A stretch of 64,000 bases of DNA, taken from contig CAZKEF010000007.1 in the NCBI GenBank assembly GCA_964551735.1, positions 117,454-181,453 of the forward strand. The letters run 5' to 3'. Positions 1-7,387 of the stretch are shown here, piece after piece (the first letter of the stretch is position 1; each line of letters starts with the position of its first letter). Source of the DNA: DAOUAT01 sp964551735 (GTDB taxonomy: Bacteria; Chloroflexota; Anaerolineae; CG2-30-64-16). The translations under genes and the position numbers were made by a program. The notes below the pieces were generated by a model. The model was not told the DNA's origin. It did not search any database and saw only the letters and a list, made by a program, of their open reading frames with translations.

Positions 1-1
1 C

Positions 2-1159
2 ACCAGCCTCCAGGTGGGCAACCTGCTGGCATTGATGGGCCTGGCGCGGATGCAGCGCGCAGGGCACTCCCCCATCGCGGTCGCGGGCGGCGGCACCGGC
101 ATGATCGGCGACCCCGGCGGCAAGACGCAGGAGCGCCAGTTGCAGAGCCTGGAGACCATCGCCGCCAACGTCGAGGCGATCCGCGGGCAGTTGGCGCGGT
201 TCCTGGACTTCGACGTGAAAACCAATCCCGCACGAATCGTCAACAACGCCGATTGGCTGACCACCATCCCGATGATCCACTTCCTGCGCGACGTGGGCAA
301 ACACTTCACGGTCAACTACATGATAGCCAAGGACTCGGTCAAGACCCGACTGGAACGCCAGGACGGCATCTCCTACGCTGAGTTCAGTTACATGCTGCTG
401 CAAGCCTATGATTTCCAGCAACTCTACGAGCGTTACGACTGCACGGTGCAGGCTGGCGGCAGCGACCAGTGGGGCAACATCACCGCGGGCGTCGAGCTGA
501 TCCGCCGCGTGCATAGCGCGCGCGCCTACGGCCTCGTTTATCCGCTGGTCACCAGCGCCGAGGGCACAAAGCTAGGCAAGACCGAGCAGGGCGCGATCTG
601 GCTGGATCCCCAGCGCACCTCACCGTACCGCTTCTACCAGTTCTGGCTGAACCAGCCCGACAGTGAGGTCATCAACCTGCTGAAATACTTCACCTGGCTG
701 GATGCCGCGGCCATCACCGAGCAGGAGGCGTCCATGCAGGCACACCCTGAGCGCCGAGATGCCCAACGCACCCTGGCGCGAGAGGTCACGCGGCTGGTGC
801 ACGGCGACCAAGCGTTGGCGGACGCCGAAAAAGCCTCCCAGGTGCTCTTCGGCGGCGGGCTGGAGGGGCTGGACGCGCGCGCCATCGAGGACGTCTTCAT
901 CGAGGCGCCAGGCAGCGAGCAACCCAAGACCGCGTTTGAAGGCGGAGGCAAGCCGCTGGTTGACCTGCTGGCCGAGACCGGCCTTGCAAAGTCCAAGAGC
1001 GAGGCCCGGCGGCTGATCACGTCCGGGGGCGCCTACGTCAACAACCTGCGCGCCGATGACGCGGCAGCCAACGTCACCCTGGCGCAGGTGATCGAGGGAC
1101 GTTTCGTGGTCTTACGCGCGGGCAAGAAGCAGTATCACCTGGTGCGAGTGATGGCGTAG
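2..1159 (+). CDS. tyrS: Tyrosyl-tRNA synthetase, 5' partial
   Basis: This is a class I aminoacyl-tRNA synthetase that charges tRNA-Tyr in the cytoplasm. The reading frame is open to the left edge, so the N-terminus lies outside the window. The first visible residues, LQVGN, fit the HIGH-type signature region. GGGTGMIGDPGGK and GGSDQWGN follow and are typical of bacterial TyrRS. The KMSKS-equivalent loop is GTKLGKTEQGA. The C-terminal part (roughly the last 70 residues, with LAKSKSEARRLI) is the S4 RNA-binding domain. The stop lies one base before the aroC ATG, so the two genes are probably co-transcribed. The GTG at 14 is internal to the domain and is not a real start. Confidence 0.95.
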   Translation, partial: TSLQVGNLLALMGLARMQRAGHSPIAVAGGGTGMIGDPGGKTQERQLQSLETIAANVEAIRGQLARFLDFDVKTNPARIVNNADWLTTIPMIHFLRDVGKHFTVNYMIAKDSVKTRLERQDGISYAEFSYMLLQAYDFQQLYERYDCTVQAGGSDQWGNITAGVELIRRVHSARAYGLVYPLVTSAEGTKLGKTEQGAIWLDPQRTSPYRFYQFWLNQPDSEVINLLKYFTWLDAAAITEQEASMQAHPERRDAQRTLAREVTRLVHGDQALADAEKASQVLFGGGLEGLDARAIEDVFIEAPGSEQPKTAFEGGGKPLVDLLAETGLAKSKSEARRLITSGGAYVNNLRADDAAANVTLAQVIEGRFVVLRAGKKQYHLVRVMA

Positions 1160-1160
1160 C

Positions 1161-2429
1161 ATGACGCACCTTCGTTTCCTCACCGCTGGCGAGAGCCACG
1201 GCCCTATGCTGACCGCCATCCTGGAAGGGATGGTAGCCGGCCTGCCGATCAGCGCCGAGGCCATAAACCGCGAGCTGGCCCGCCGCCAGGCCGCCTTCGG
1301 CGCGGGCGGCCGTATGAAGATCGAGCGGGACGCCGTCCGCATCACCGCGGGCGTAATGGCCGGCCACACCACTGGCGGGCCCATCAGCCTGGAGGTGACG
1401 AACCTGGATTACAGGTCGTGGGCCGACAAGGAGATCCCGCCCATGACCGTGCCGCGGCCGGGCCACGCCGACCTGACCGCAGCGGTCAAATACGGCTACC
1501 GCGACCTGCGGCCCGGCCTGGAACGGGCCAGCGCGCGAGAGACGACCATGCGCGTGGCGGCCGGCGCGATCTGCAAGGCATACCTGGCTCAGTTCGGCAT
1601 CACCGTCGGCGCGTATGTCACCCGCATCGGGGCTGTGGAGGCGACTATCCCGGACGAGGTGCCCTACCCTGAGCGCTTCGCCGTGGCCGAAGCCAGCGAG
1701 GTGCGCTGCCCCGATGAGGTCGCGGACGCGGCCATGCGCCAGCACATTTGGGATGTGATGCAGGCCCGAGATACGCTGGGCGGCATCTTCGAGGTGGTGG
1801 CGTTGGGCGTCCCACCGGGACTGGGCAGCCACGTCCATTTCGACCGCAAGCTGGATGCCCGCCTGGCCGCCGCGCTGATGTCCATCCAGGCGATCAAGGG
1901 GGTCGAGATCGGCCCCGCGTTCGCCAACGCCGCGCTGCAGGGGACGCAGGTGCACGATGCGATCGTGACCTTACCCCCTTCTCCCCCCTGCGAGGGGGAA
2001 GAAGGGGGAGATGTGCCTCCGCCAGGCAGCCCGGCGGTCGGCGATCGTCCGTCCTCGGTCATCCATCGCGCCTCCAACCGCGCCGGCGGCCTCGAGGGCG
2101 GCATCACCACCGGCGAGCCCATCGTGCTGCGCGCGGCCATGAAACCCATCGCGACTACTTTAGCCCCGCTGATGTCCGTGGACCTGGCGACTGGCCAGCC
2201 CGCGCCCACCCGCTACGAGCGCTCCGACTTCTGCGCCGTCCCCCGCGCGGCCGTCATCGGCGAGGCGGTGGTCGCTTGGGTGCTGGCCGACGAGCTGCTG
2301 CGCAAGCTGGGCGGCGACTCGGTGGCCGAGCAGCTCCCCCGCTTCGCTGCGCTGCGCGGCAACCGGCTGGAAGATCTGCCGATGAACAACGTGCCGTGGC
2401 GGTTTGGCTATGAGACGAAAGACGGCTGA
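1161..2429 (+). CDS. aroC: Chorismate synthase with an in-frame repeat insertion
   Basis: Converts EPSP to chorismate, the last step of the shikimate pathway, using reduced FMN. Family motifs are GESHGPMLTAILEGMVAGLP at the N-terminus, RPGHADLTAAVKYGYRDLRP, and RASARETTMRVAAGAI. NRAGGLEGGITTGEPI lies near residue 310. At 422 residues it is longer than the usual 360-390. The excess is a proline/glycine-rich stretch at about residues 270-303, coded by 1971-2068. There a C-run/G-run palindrome (1974-2010) is followed by CGGTC/CGTCC-like repeats. The flanking protein still matches the family, so the insertion is in frame and probably tolerated. The gene starts one base after tyrS and runs into aroKB. 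Confidence 0.95.
   Translation: MTHLRFLTAGESHGPMLTAILEGMVAGLPISAEAINRELARRQAAFGAGGRMKIERDAVRITAGVMAGHTTGGPISLEVTNLDYRSWADKEIPPMTVPRPGHADLTAAVKYGYRDLRPGLERASARETTMRVAAGAICKAYLAQFGITVGAYVTRIGAVEATIPDEVPYPERFAVAEASEVRCPDEVADAAMRQHIWDVMQARDTLGGIFEVVALGVPPGLGSHVHFDRKLDARLAAALMSIQAIKGVEIGPAFANAALQGTQVHDAIVTLPPSPPCEGEEGGDVPPPGSPAVGDRPSSVIHRASNRAGGLEGGITTGEPIVLRAAMKPIATTLAPLMSVDLATGQPAPTRYERSDFCAVPRAAVIGEAVVAWVLADELLRKLGGDSVAEQLPRFAALRGNRLEDLPMNNVPWRFGYETKDG
1971..2068. repeat. In-frame palindromic insertion inside aroC
   Basis: A C-rich arm (1974-1987) is followed by its G-rich complement (1992-2010). After it comes a short-period segment rich in CGGTC, CGTCC and CGGTCATCC. The stretch adds about 30 residues that chorismate synthases normally lack, without breaking the frame. 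Similar CGTCC/CGGTC runs occur at 3030-3100 and 3680-3730 in the next gene. Confidence 0.7.
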
Positions 2430-2432
2430 CCG

Positions 2433-4184
2433 ATGACCGCTGACCAACTTCCAGCTATCAATATCCAGCTTCCAGCTTCCAACCTCGTCCTCACCGGCTT
2501 CATGGGGACGGGCAAGACCAGCGTTGGCCGCATCGTCGCTGAGCGGCTGGGCCGGCCGTTTGTGGACCTGGACGATGTGCTCGCAGCCCGCGCCGGCAAG
2601 CCCATCCCCCGCATCTTCGCGGAGGACGGCGAACCGGCGTTTCGGACGCTGGAGGCCGCGGTCTGCACCGAGATGGCGGCGCCCGCGGGCCTGGTGATCG
2701 CCGCGGGCGGCGGCGCGGCCGTGAACCCAGCCAACCGGGCGGCGCTGGCGGCCGGCGGCCTGGTCATCTGCCTGGACGCGTCGCCGGACGCGATCCTGAC
2801 GCGCGTGGGCCGCGATGACAACCGGCCCATGCTGGCCGGCGCCGACCGGCGAGCGCGCATCGCAGATCTGCTGGCGCAACGAGCCGAGGCTTACGCCGCG
2901 ATCCCACATCACCTGGACACCACCGATCTCACCCTCGCCGCCGCGGCCGAACGGGTGCTGGGCATCGTCGCTGGATTGCCCGAAGGCGGACATCGGTTGA
3001 TCGTTGGGTGTGACGCGGTGGCGACCCCCAACGACCGACCGACGACCGGGCAAAGCATCTCGAGTCAGCGAGCCGTCCGCCGTCTGCCGTCATCCTACGG
3101 TATCCTGATCGCCGAAGGTCTGCTGGCCCAGACCGGACAACGGATTGTCGAGGCTGGCCTGCCGCCGGGCCGCTGCGCGGTGATCACCAACCCGACGGTC
3201 GGAGGACACTACCTTCCCGCGCTGATCGCATCGCTGGCCACGGCCGGCTTTGAGCCTCTGGTCTGCGAGGTGCCCGACGGCGAGACGTACAAGAGGCTGG
3301 CGACGGTCGCCAGCCTCTACGAGCGGTTTGCTGCGGCCAAACTCGCGCGGGGCGAGCCGGTGATCGCGCTGGGCGGCGGCGTAGTCGGCGACATGGCCGG
3401 GTTCACCGCCGCCACCTGGCTGCGGGGCGTCCCCTTCGTGCAGATCCCGACCAGCCTGCTGGCGATGGTGGATTCCAGTGTGGGCGGCAAGACCGGCGTG
3501 GACCTGCCGGCGGGCAAAAACCTGGTCGGCGCGTTCAAGCAGCCAGAGTTGGTGCTGATTGACCCCGCGCTGCTGGTCACCCTGCCCCCCGTCGAGCTCC
3601 GCTGCGGCCTGGCCGAGACGCTTAAGACGGGTATTATCGGGGATGCCGGGTTGTTCGCGGGGCTGGCGGCAGATGACGGCCGCCCGGCGACTGATGACCG
3701 TCTTCCGTCGTCCGTCGTCCGTCAATCGCCATCCAGGTCCGAACCCATGACCGCGCTGATCGCCGCGGCCGTTCGCGTCAAAGCCGCCATCGTCGAGCGC
3801 GATCCCTTCGAACTGGGCGACCGCGCCTGGCTCAACCTGGGCCACACCTTCGGCCACGCGCTGGAGCTGGTGTCAGGGTTCACGTTGCGCCACGGCGAAG
3901 CGGTCGGCCTGGGCACGATCGCCGCGGCCGAGCTCAGCGCCGCCCTGGGCCATTGCGCCGCCGATCTGCCCGCGCGCGTGCGCGCGGCAGTGGCCCGGCT
4001 CGGCCTGCCCGTGGCTTACGCCTTCGACCCGACCACAGCCCTGTCAGCGATGGGCGCCGACAAAAAACGCCGCGGCCGCGCCCTGCGCTTCGTGTTGATT
4101 CGCGACATTGCCGAGGTCTTTGTCGCCGATGACGTGCCCGAAGCCACCGTGCTCAGCGCACTGGAGATGATCCGTGCTGCCTGA
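2433..4184 (+). CDS. aroKB: Fused shikimate kinase / 3-dehydroquinate synthase
   Basis: Two shikimate-pathway enzymes lie in one chain. Residues ~20-180 are shikimate kinase, with P-loop GFMGTGKTSVGR, FRTLEAAV, AAGGGAAV and the lid NRPMLAG. Residues ~220-583 are 3-dehydroquinate synthase (NAD-dependent, metal-binding), with DGETYK, GGGVVGDMAGF, PTSLLAMVDSSVGGKTGVDL, and LGHTFGHALE, which carries metal-binding histidines. The first ~17 residues, the inter-domain linker (about 2990-3100) and a segment at about 3665-3748 are low-complexity and look like repeat-derived insertions. The last of these falls within the synthase C-terminal helical domain. The gene starts three bases after the aroC stop. 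The catalytic motifs appear intact, so I expect both activities. Confidence 0.93.
   Translation: MTADQLPAINIQLPASNLVLTGFMGTGKTSVGRIVAERLGRPFVDLDDVLAARAGKPIPRIFAEDGEPAFRTLEAAVCTEMAAPAGLVIAAGGGAAVNPANRAALAAGGLVICLDASPDAILTRVGRDDNRPMLAGADRRARIADLLAQRAEAYAAIPHHLDTTDLTLAAAAERVLGIVAGLPEGGHRLIVGCDAVATPNDRPTTGQSISSQRAVRRLPSSYGILIAEGLLAQTGQRIVEAGLPPGRCAVITNPTVGGHYLPALIASLATAGFEPLVCEVPDGETYKRLATVASLYERFAAAKLARGEPVIALGGGVVGDMAGFTAATWLRGVPFVQIPTSLLAMVDSSVGGKTGVDLPAGKNLVGAFKQPELVLIDPALLVTLPPVELRCGLAETLKTGIIGDAGLFAGLAADDGRPATDDRLPSSVVRQSPSRSEPMTALIAAAVRVKAAIVERDPFELGDRAWLNLGHTFGHALELVSGFTLRHGEAVGLGTIAAAELSAALGHCAADLPARVRAAVARLGLPVAYAFDPTTALSAMGADKKRRGRALRFVLIRDIAEVFVADDVPEATVLSALEMIRAA
2985..3100. repeat. 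Repeat-derived linker in aroKB
   Basis: This segment joins the kinase and synthase domains. It is built from GACCGACC, GACGACCGG and CCGTCCGCCGTC-like units. It resembles the CGTCC/CGGTC tract in aroC and has no counterpart in stand-alone AroK or AroB. Confidence 0.55.
3665..3748. repeat. Short-period repeat insertion in the aroB part
   Basis: The tract contains CGACTGATGACC followed by three tandem CGTCGTCCGT-like units. It codes a roughly 25-residue serine/arginine/aspartate-rich loop inside an otherwise well conserved dehydroquinate synthase. The frame is preserved on both sides. Confidence 0.6.
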
Positions 4185-4222
4185 TGACGTGGCAACCTAC
4201 AACTCGCCAAGGACAACTGGCT

Positions 4223-4657
4223 ATGACCAACCTCCTCGTCCTCCACGGCCCCAACCTGAACCTGCTCGGCACGCGCGAGCCGGGGGTGTACGGCACGGCC
4301 ACGCTGGCCGACATCAACGCCCGGCTGGAGGCGGCCTCGGCTGAGCGGGGCGCGACGCTGCGCATCGTGCAGTCCAACCACGAGGGCGCGCTGATCGACG
4401 CGATCCATGAGGCGCGGACCTGGGCCCAGGGCATCCTGATCAACCCTGGCGCGCTGACGCACTATTCCTACGCGCTGCGCGACGCCATCGCTGCGGTTGG
4501 GCTGCCTTGCGTCGAAGTGCACCTGAGCAACATCCACGCGCGGGAGCCGTTCCGCCAGATTTCGGTCATCGCCCCGGCATGCCGAGGCCAGATCTGCGGC
4601 TTCGGTCCCCAGAGTTATCTCCTGGGGCTGCAGGCGTTGCTGGCGTGCAGCCAATGA
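4223..4657 (+). CDS. aroQ: Type II 3-dehydroquinate dehydratase
   Basis: Dehydrates 3-dehydroquinate to 3-dehydroshikimate in the shikimate pathway. The protein is about 144 residues, the normal size for the small dodecameric type II enzyme. It shows LVLHGPNLNLLGTREP at the N-terminus, QSNHEGALID, NPGALTHYSYALRDAI and VEVHLSNIHAREPFR, and these carry the catalytic Tyr, His and Asn positions of the family. The ATG at 4223 is preferred over 4184 because the conserved fold begins right after it. The stop overlaps the azlC start (ATGA at 4654-4657). Together with aroC and aroKB, this run supplies four consecutive or linked shikimate activities. Confidence 0.94.
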   Translation: MTNLLVLHGPNLNLLGTREPGVYGTATLADINARLEAASAERGATLRIVQSNHEGALIDAIHEARTWAQGILINPGALTHYSYALRDAIAAVGLPCVEVHLSNIHAREPFRQISVIAPACRGQICGFGPQSYLLGLQALLACSQ

Positions 4658-5421
4658 GCACAACCCGCGCCGTTTTCCTGGCCGGCGTCCGCGCCGAGCT
4701 CCCGATCCTGCTCGGCGTCGCGCCGTTCGGCATGATCTACGGCGCGCTGGCGCTGAAGGCCGGCCTGCCGGCCGCGGCGGCCCAGGCCATGTCGGCTATT
4801 GTCTTCGCCGGTTCCGCGCAGTTTGTGGCGACCCAGCTTTTCGCAAGCACCGCACCCGGCCCCATCCACCTGCTGACCGCGTTCATCGTCAACCTGCGAC
4901 ATATGCTTTACAGCGCCTCAGTCGCATCTTATATCAATAACCTGCCCCGACGCTGGAAATGGCTGCTGGCCTACCTGCTCACCGACGAGGCATATGCCGT
5001 CGCCATCACCCATTACCGGCGGACCGACGCTGCAGGGGCGCACCCTGGCGGTCGCCTCGCCGGGCAGGGGCAGGCGCAAGACCTGCCCCTGCCCGATGAT
5101 CGCCATTGGTTCTTCCTCGGTGCAGGGCTGGCGCTGTGGGTCACGTGGCAGGCCAGCACCGCGGTGGGCATCTTCCTCGGCTCGCAGGTGCCGCCGGGCT
5201 GGTCGCTGGACTTCACCCTGGCGCTCACCTTCATCGCCTTGTTGATCCCGGCCGTGGTGGATCGGCCCGCGCTGGTCGCAGCGCTAGTGGCCGGCCTGGT
5301 GGCGCTGGTCGGCGCGGGCTGGCCCTACAAGCTCGGCCTGGTGACAGCCGCGGTCGCGGGAATCGCAGCCGGCGCGCTGCTGGAAAACAGGCGCCAGACC
5401 GCGGCCCGGGGGAGGCGCTGA
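4654..5421 (+). CDS. azlC: AzlC family branched-chain amino acid exporter, large subunit
   Basis: An integral membrane protein of the AzlC/YgaZ family. With AzlD it exports branched-chain amino acids or analogues. The ORF opens further upstream, but the ATG at 4654 overlaps the aroQ stop and begins the family's N-terminus (VRAELPILLGVAPFGMIYG). FAGSAQFVATQLF and NLRHMLYSAS follow, with about seven hydrophobic segments. Between TM segments, residues ~125-148 (5033-5097) carry a hydrophilic insert, AHPGGRLAGQGQAQDLPL. It derives from a GGGGCAGG...CCTGCCCC palindrome also found in the gene ending at 54648. Placement after an aromatic biosynthesis run suggests linked amino acid homeostasis. Confidence 0.9.
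   Translation: MSTTRAVFLAGVRAELPILLGVAPFGMIYGALALKAGLPAAAAQAMSAIVFAGSAQFVATQLFASTAPGPIHLLTAFIVNLRHMLYSASVASYINNLPRRWKWLLAYLLTDEAYAVAITHYRRTDAAGAHPGGRLAGQGQAQDLPLPDDRHWFFLGAGLALWVTWQASTAVGIFLGSQVPPGWSLDFTLALTFIALLIPAVVDRPALVAALVAGLVALVGAGWPYKLGLVTAAVAGIAAGALLENRRQTAARGRR
5033..5097. repeat. Family C palindromic repeat inside azlC
   Basis: It contains CAGGGGCGCACCCTGGCGGT, then GGGGCAGGC and CCTGCCCC arms. Nearly the same order and sequence occurs at 57142-57198 inside another gene, on the same DNA strand of the window. The stretch stays in frame in a membrane protein. Confidence 0.75.
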
Positions 5422-5422
5422 G

Positions 5423-5758
5423 ATGTCAGGCATCACCCTCTGGCTGACCCTGCTGGGGATGGGCGCGATCACCTACGCCATCCGGCTCTCATTCATCCTG
5501 CTGTGGGGCCGGGTGGCCGTGCCGTCGTGGGTGCACCGGGCGCTGCGATTTGTGCCGCCAGCGGTGCTATCGGCCATCATCTTCCCAGAAATCCTACGGC
5601 CGACGGGCGATTGGAACCTCTCGCCGACAAACCCGCGGCTGCTGGCCGCATTGATCGCCGCGCTGATCGCCTGGCGCACCCGCAACGCGCTGCTGACCAT
5701 CGTCGCGGGGATGGCCGTGTTGTTTTTGGCGCAGGCGCTGGTGGGCGTGAATGGCTAG
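5423..5758 (+). CDS. azlD: AzlD family branched-chain amino acid exporter, small subunit
   Basis: A small (111 aa) membrane protein of the AzlD/YgaH family, the obligate partner of AzlC. It has three to four hydrophobic segments. The family pattern is TYAIRLSFIL near residue 20, and LRFVPPAVLSAIIFPEIL follows around residue 45. It starts one base after the azlC stop, with a GGAGG ribosome-binding site inside the end of azlC. It is probably the last gene of the tyrS-aro-azl run, because a palindromic repeat and a convergent gene follow. Confidence 0.92.
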   Translation: MSGITLWLTLLGMGAITYAIRLSFILLWGRVAVPSWVHRALRFVPPAVLSAIIFPEILRPTGDWNLSPTNPRLLAALIAALIAWRTRNALLTIVAGMAVLFLAQALVGVNG

Positions 5759-5778
5759 GCGCTCAAGAACGTTACTTA

Positions 5779-5908
5779 TGTCATGCTGAGCAGGTGAGCA
5801 AATCGACGTTTGCCGCAACATGCGTCCAGCGAAGCATCTCGCCTCGCAGACTCTTCGCTAGGTTCTTGCCGCGATGCGCCTCACAAGATCCACCCGCTCA
5901 GAGGGACA
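5779..5908. repeat. Family A palindromic repeat, intergenic copy
   Basis: The outer arms are TGTCATGCTGAGC at the left and GCTCAGAGGGACA at the right. The inner arms are CAGCGAAGCATCTC and GACTCTTCGCTAGG. The same nested architecture recurs at 49159-49299, half of it at 50879-50941, and two copies sit within the gene at 30808. It lies between convergent genes, where it could also act as a transcription barrier. Confidence 0.8.
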
Positions 5909-5921
5909 GAAAAAACCTCGC

Positions 5922-7259
5922 TCACGCCACCGGCCAAAAGCTTGACGGCTGCTTCGGGAACAGCACCTCCAGCAACGTGCGCGCGTCATCGCCGTCGGCC
6001 CAGCAGTCGGCGAACTCCGTCCGCAGCTCGGCCAGGGTGCGATGGCCGAACAGCAAGTGCAGGAACGTGCACCCCGGAAAGCCCGCCGCGCCGCCATCAT
6101 CGTGGCTGGGCTGCCAAGGCTCTGCGATCGCCAGCCGGCCATCCTCTAAGACCAGCCGCACGCCATCCCGGTAAAAGCTGAGCTTGAGCTCGCCGCTGTG
6201 CCCGGCTGCCACGGAGTCGGCAAGCCTCGCCTCAAGGGCGGGCGCGATGTGCCGCAGGAAGCCAGGCACGTCGGCCACCCGCAGGTACCAGGCGTAAGGC
6301 CGGCGCACGTTCGGCAGCCGCTCCTCGGTCACGGTAAACAGCGGATGCGCCACACCCAGCCAGAACGTCACCGCGGCCAGCGTCTTGCCCTGCCCCCCGG
6401 CCAGCGCCGCGCCGATCTGCGCCAGGCCCCGCAAGAGGCTCGGCGAGACCTTCAACCAGGATAGGCCGGGCCTCAATTCCACGTAGAACACCGGCAGGCG
6501 GCCGTCCTCCAGCTTGACCCCGTGCGCCACGACACCGGCCGGCTCACCCGCTGCAGTTTCCAGGATGGCCCAGGCTGGGCTGTTGACGTTCCCGGGGCTC
6601 TTTCCGAGCAACTCATAGCGCCACAACGCCTCATCCCGCACGCAGGTCACCAGCGAGCGTCGCGCGGCGTAGGTGTCCACCGCTATCACGAACGGCAGAT
6701 CGGCCGCGGTTACCGGCCGGATGCGGTACGATTCCGTCTGGTCGGGCTTGAGCTGCGGGAAATCGGCCGGGTAGCCGCGACGCCCGCCACCCAAGACCAG
6801 CGCCATCTCGTAGCCAAACTGGCGGTAGAAGTAGGGGATGCCGGTGATGGCCTGCACCAGCTCCCCGCGCTCGGCGCTCCATGCATGCGCCACCTCGAAC
6901 TGCGTCCGGATCAGCCCGTGCTTGCGGTAGGCCGGGTCGGTGCCCACCAGCTCGGGCCGGCCCACCTTGAACGGGATGCCCGCGTAAGCCCAAGTCTGCG
7001 AGATCAGGTTCAGGCAGGAGACGATCTTGCCGGTAGCCTGCTCTTCGACGATGGTGAAGTCGTCTACGCCGAAAGTGGGGTGATCCCCCCGCAGCAGGTC
7101 GCGCGTCCAGACCGCGACCCCTTCGTCGGGTTCGACGACACCGGGCTCGCGATGGATCAGCTTGTTGAAATCGACTAGGGCCTCGACGTCGGCCGCGGTG
7201 GACCGGCGCAGGAACAGGCCGTTGCCCAGGGAACAGGGTAGAGACGAAATCTCCGTCAT
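5922..7259 (-). CDS. GNAT-fold N-acetyltransferase, Eis-like architecture
   Basis: A 445-residue cytoplasmic acetyltransferase. The N-terminal GNAT domain (about residues 15-150) includes LFLRRSTAADVEALVDF and VGTDPAYRKHGLIRTQFEVAHAW, which fits the acetyl-CoA binding loop. GIPYFYRQFGYEMALVLGGG follows. A second GNAT-like region and a C-terminal sterol-carrier-like region fill the rest, as in Eis/YvbK-type proteins of about 400 residues. The substrate cannot be told from sequence. The start is supported by AAAGG nine bases upstream. Its 3' end almost touches the family A repeat. Confidence 0.8.
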   Translation of the reverse strand: MTEISSLPCSLGNGLFLRRSTAADVEALVDFNKLIHREPGVVEPDEGVAVWTRDLLRGDHPTFGVDDFTIVEEQATGKIVSCLNLISQTWAYAGIPFKVGRPELVGTDPAYRKHGLIRTQFEVAHAWSAERGELVQAITGIPYFYRQFGYEMALVLGGGRRGYPADFPQLKPDQTESYRIRPVTAADLPFVIAVDTYAARRSLVTCVRDEALWRYELLGKSPGNVNSPAWAILETAAGEPAGVVAHGVKLEDGRLPVFYVELRPGLSWLKVSPSLLRGLAQIGAALAGGQGKTLAAVTFWLGVAHPLFTVTEERLPNVRRPYAWYLRVADVPGFLRHIAPALEARLADSVAAGHSGELKLSFYRDGVRLVLEDGRLAIAEPWQPSHDDGGAAGFPGCTFLHLLFGHRTLAELRTEFADCWADGDDARTLLEVLFPKQPSSFWPVA

Positions 7260-7310
7260 TTGAGCTGCCTTTCAGGCTGGTCGCGGATCAAGACCAGAAG
7301 TCGTTTGATC

Positions 7311-7370
7311 GAATTGGAGGCTTCAGCCGGTCTTTGCGTCGATCACCTAACCGGCTAAAGTCTCGATTCC
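7311..7370. repeat. Family B palindromic repeat, intergenic copy
   Basis: The left arm is GGAGGCTTCAGCCGGT and the right arm is ACCGGCTAAAGTCTC, with GAATT and GATTCC at the outer ends. Related copies are at 48118-48174 and 49078-49125 (intergenic), and in frame at 42164-42258 and 53654-53752. Confidence 0.75.
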
Positions 7371-7387
7371 AGGGGCGCAGCGGGTTT

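Noticed and set aside
4507..4653. A longer N-terminus for azlC
   Set aside because: It overlaps aroQ in another frame, whereas the ATG at 4654 gives an ATGA overlap and the family's normal N-terminus.
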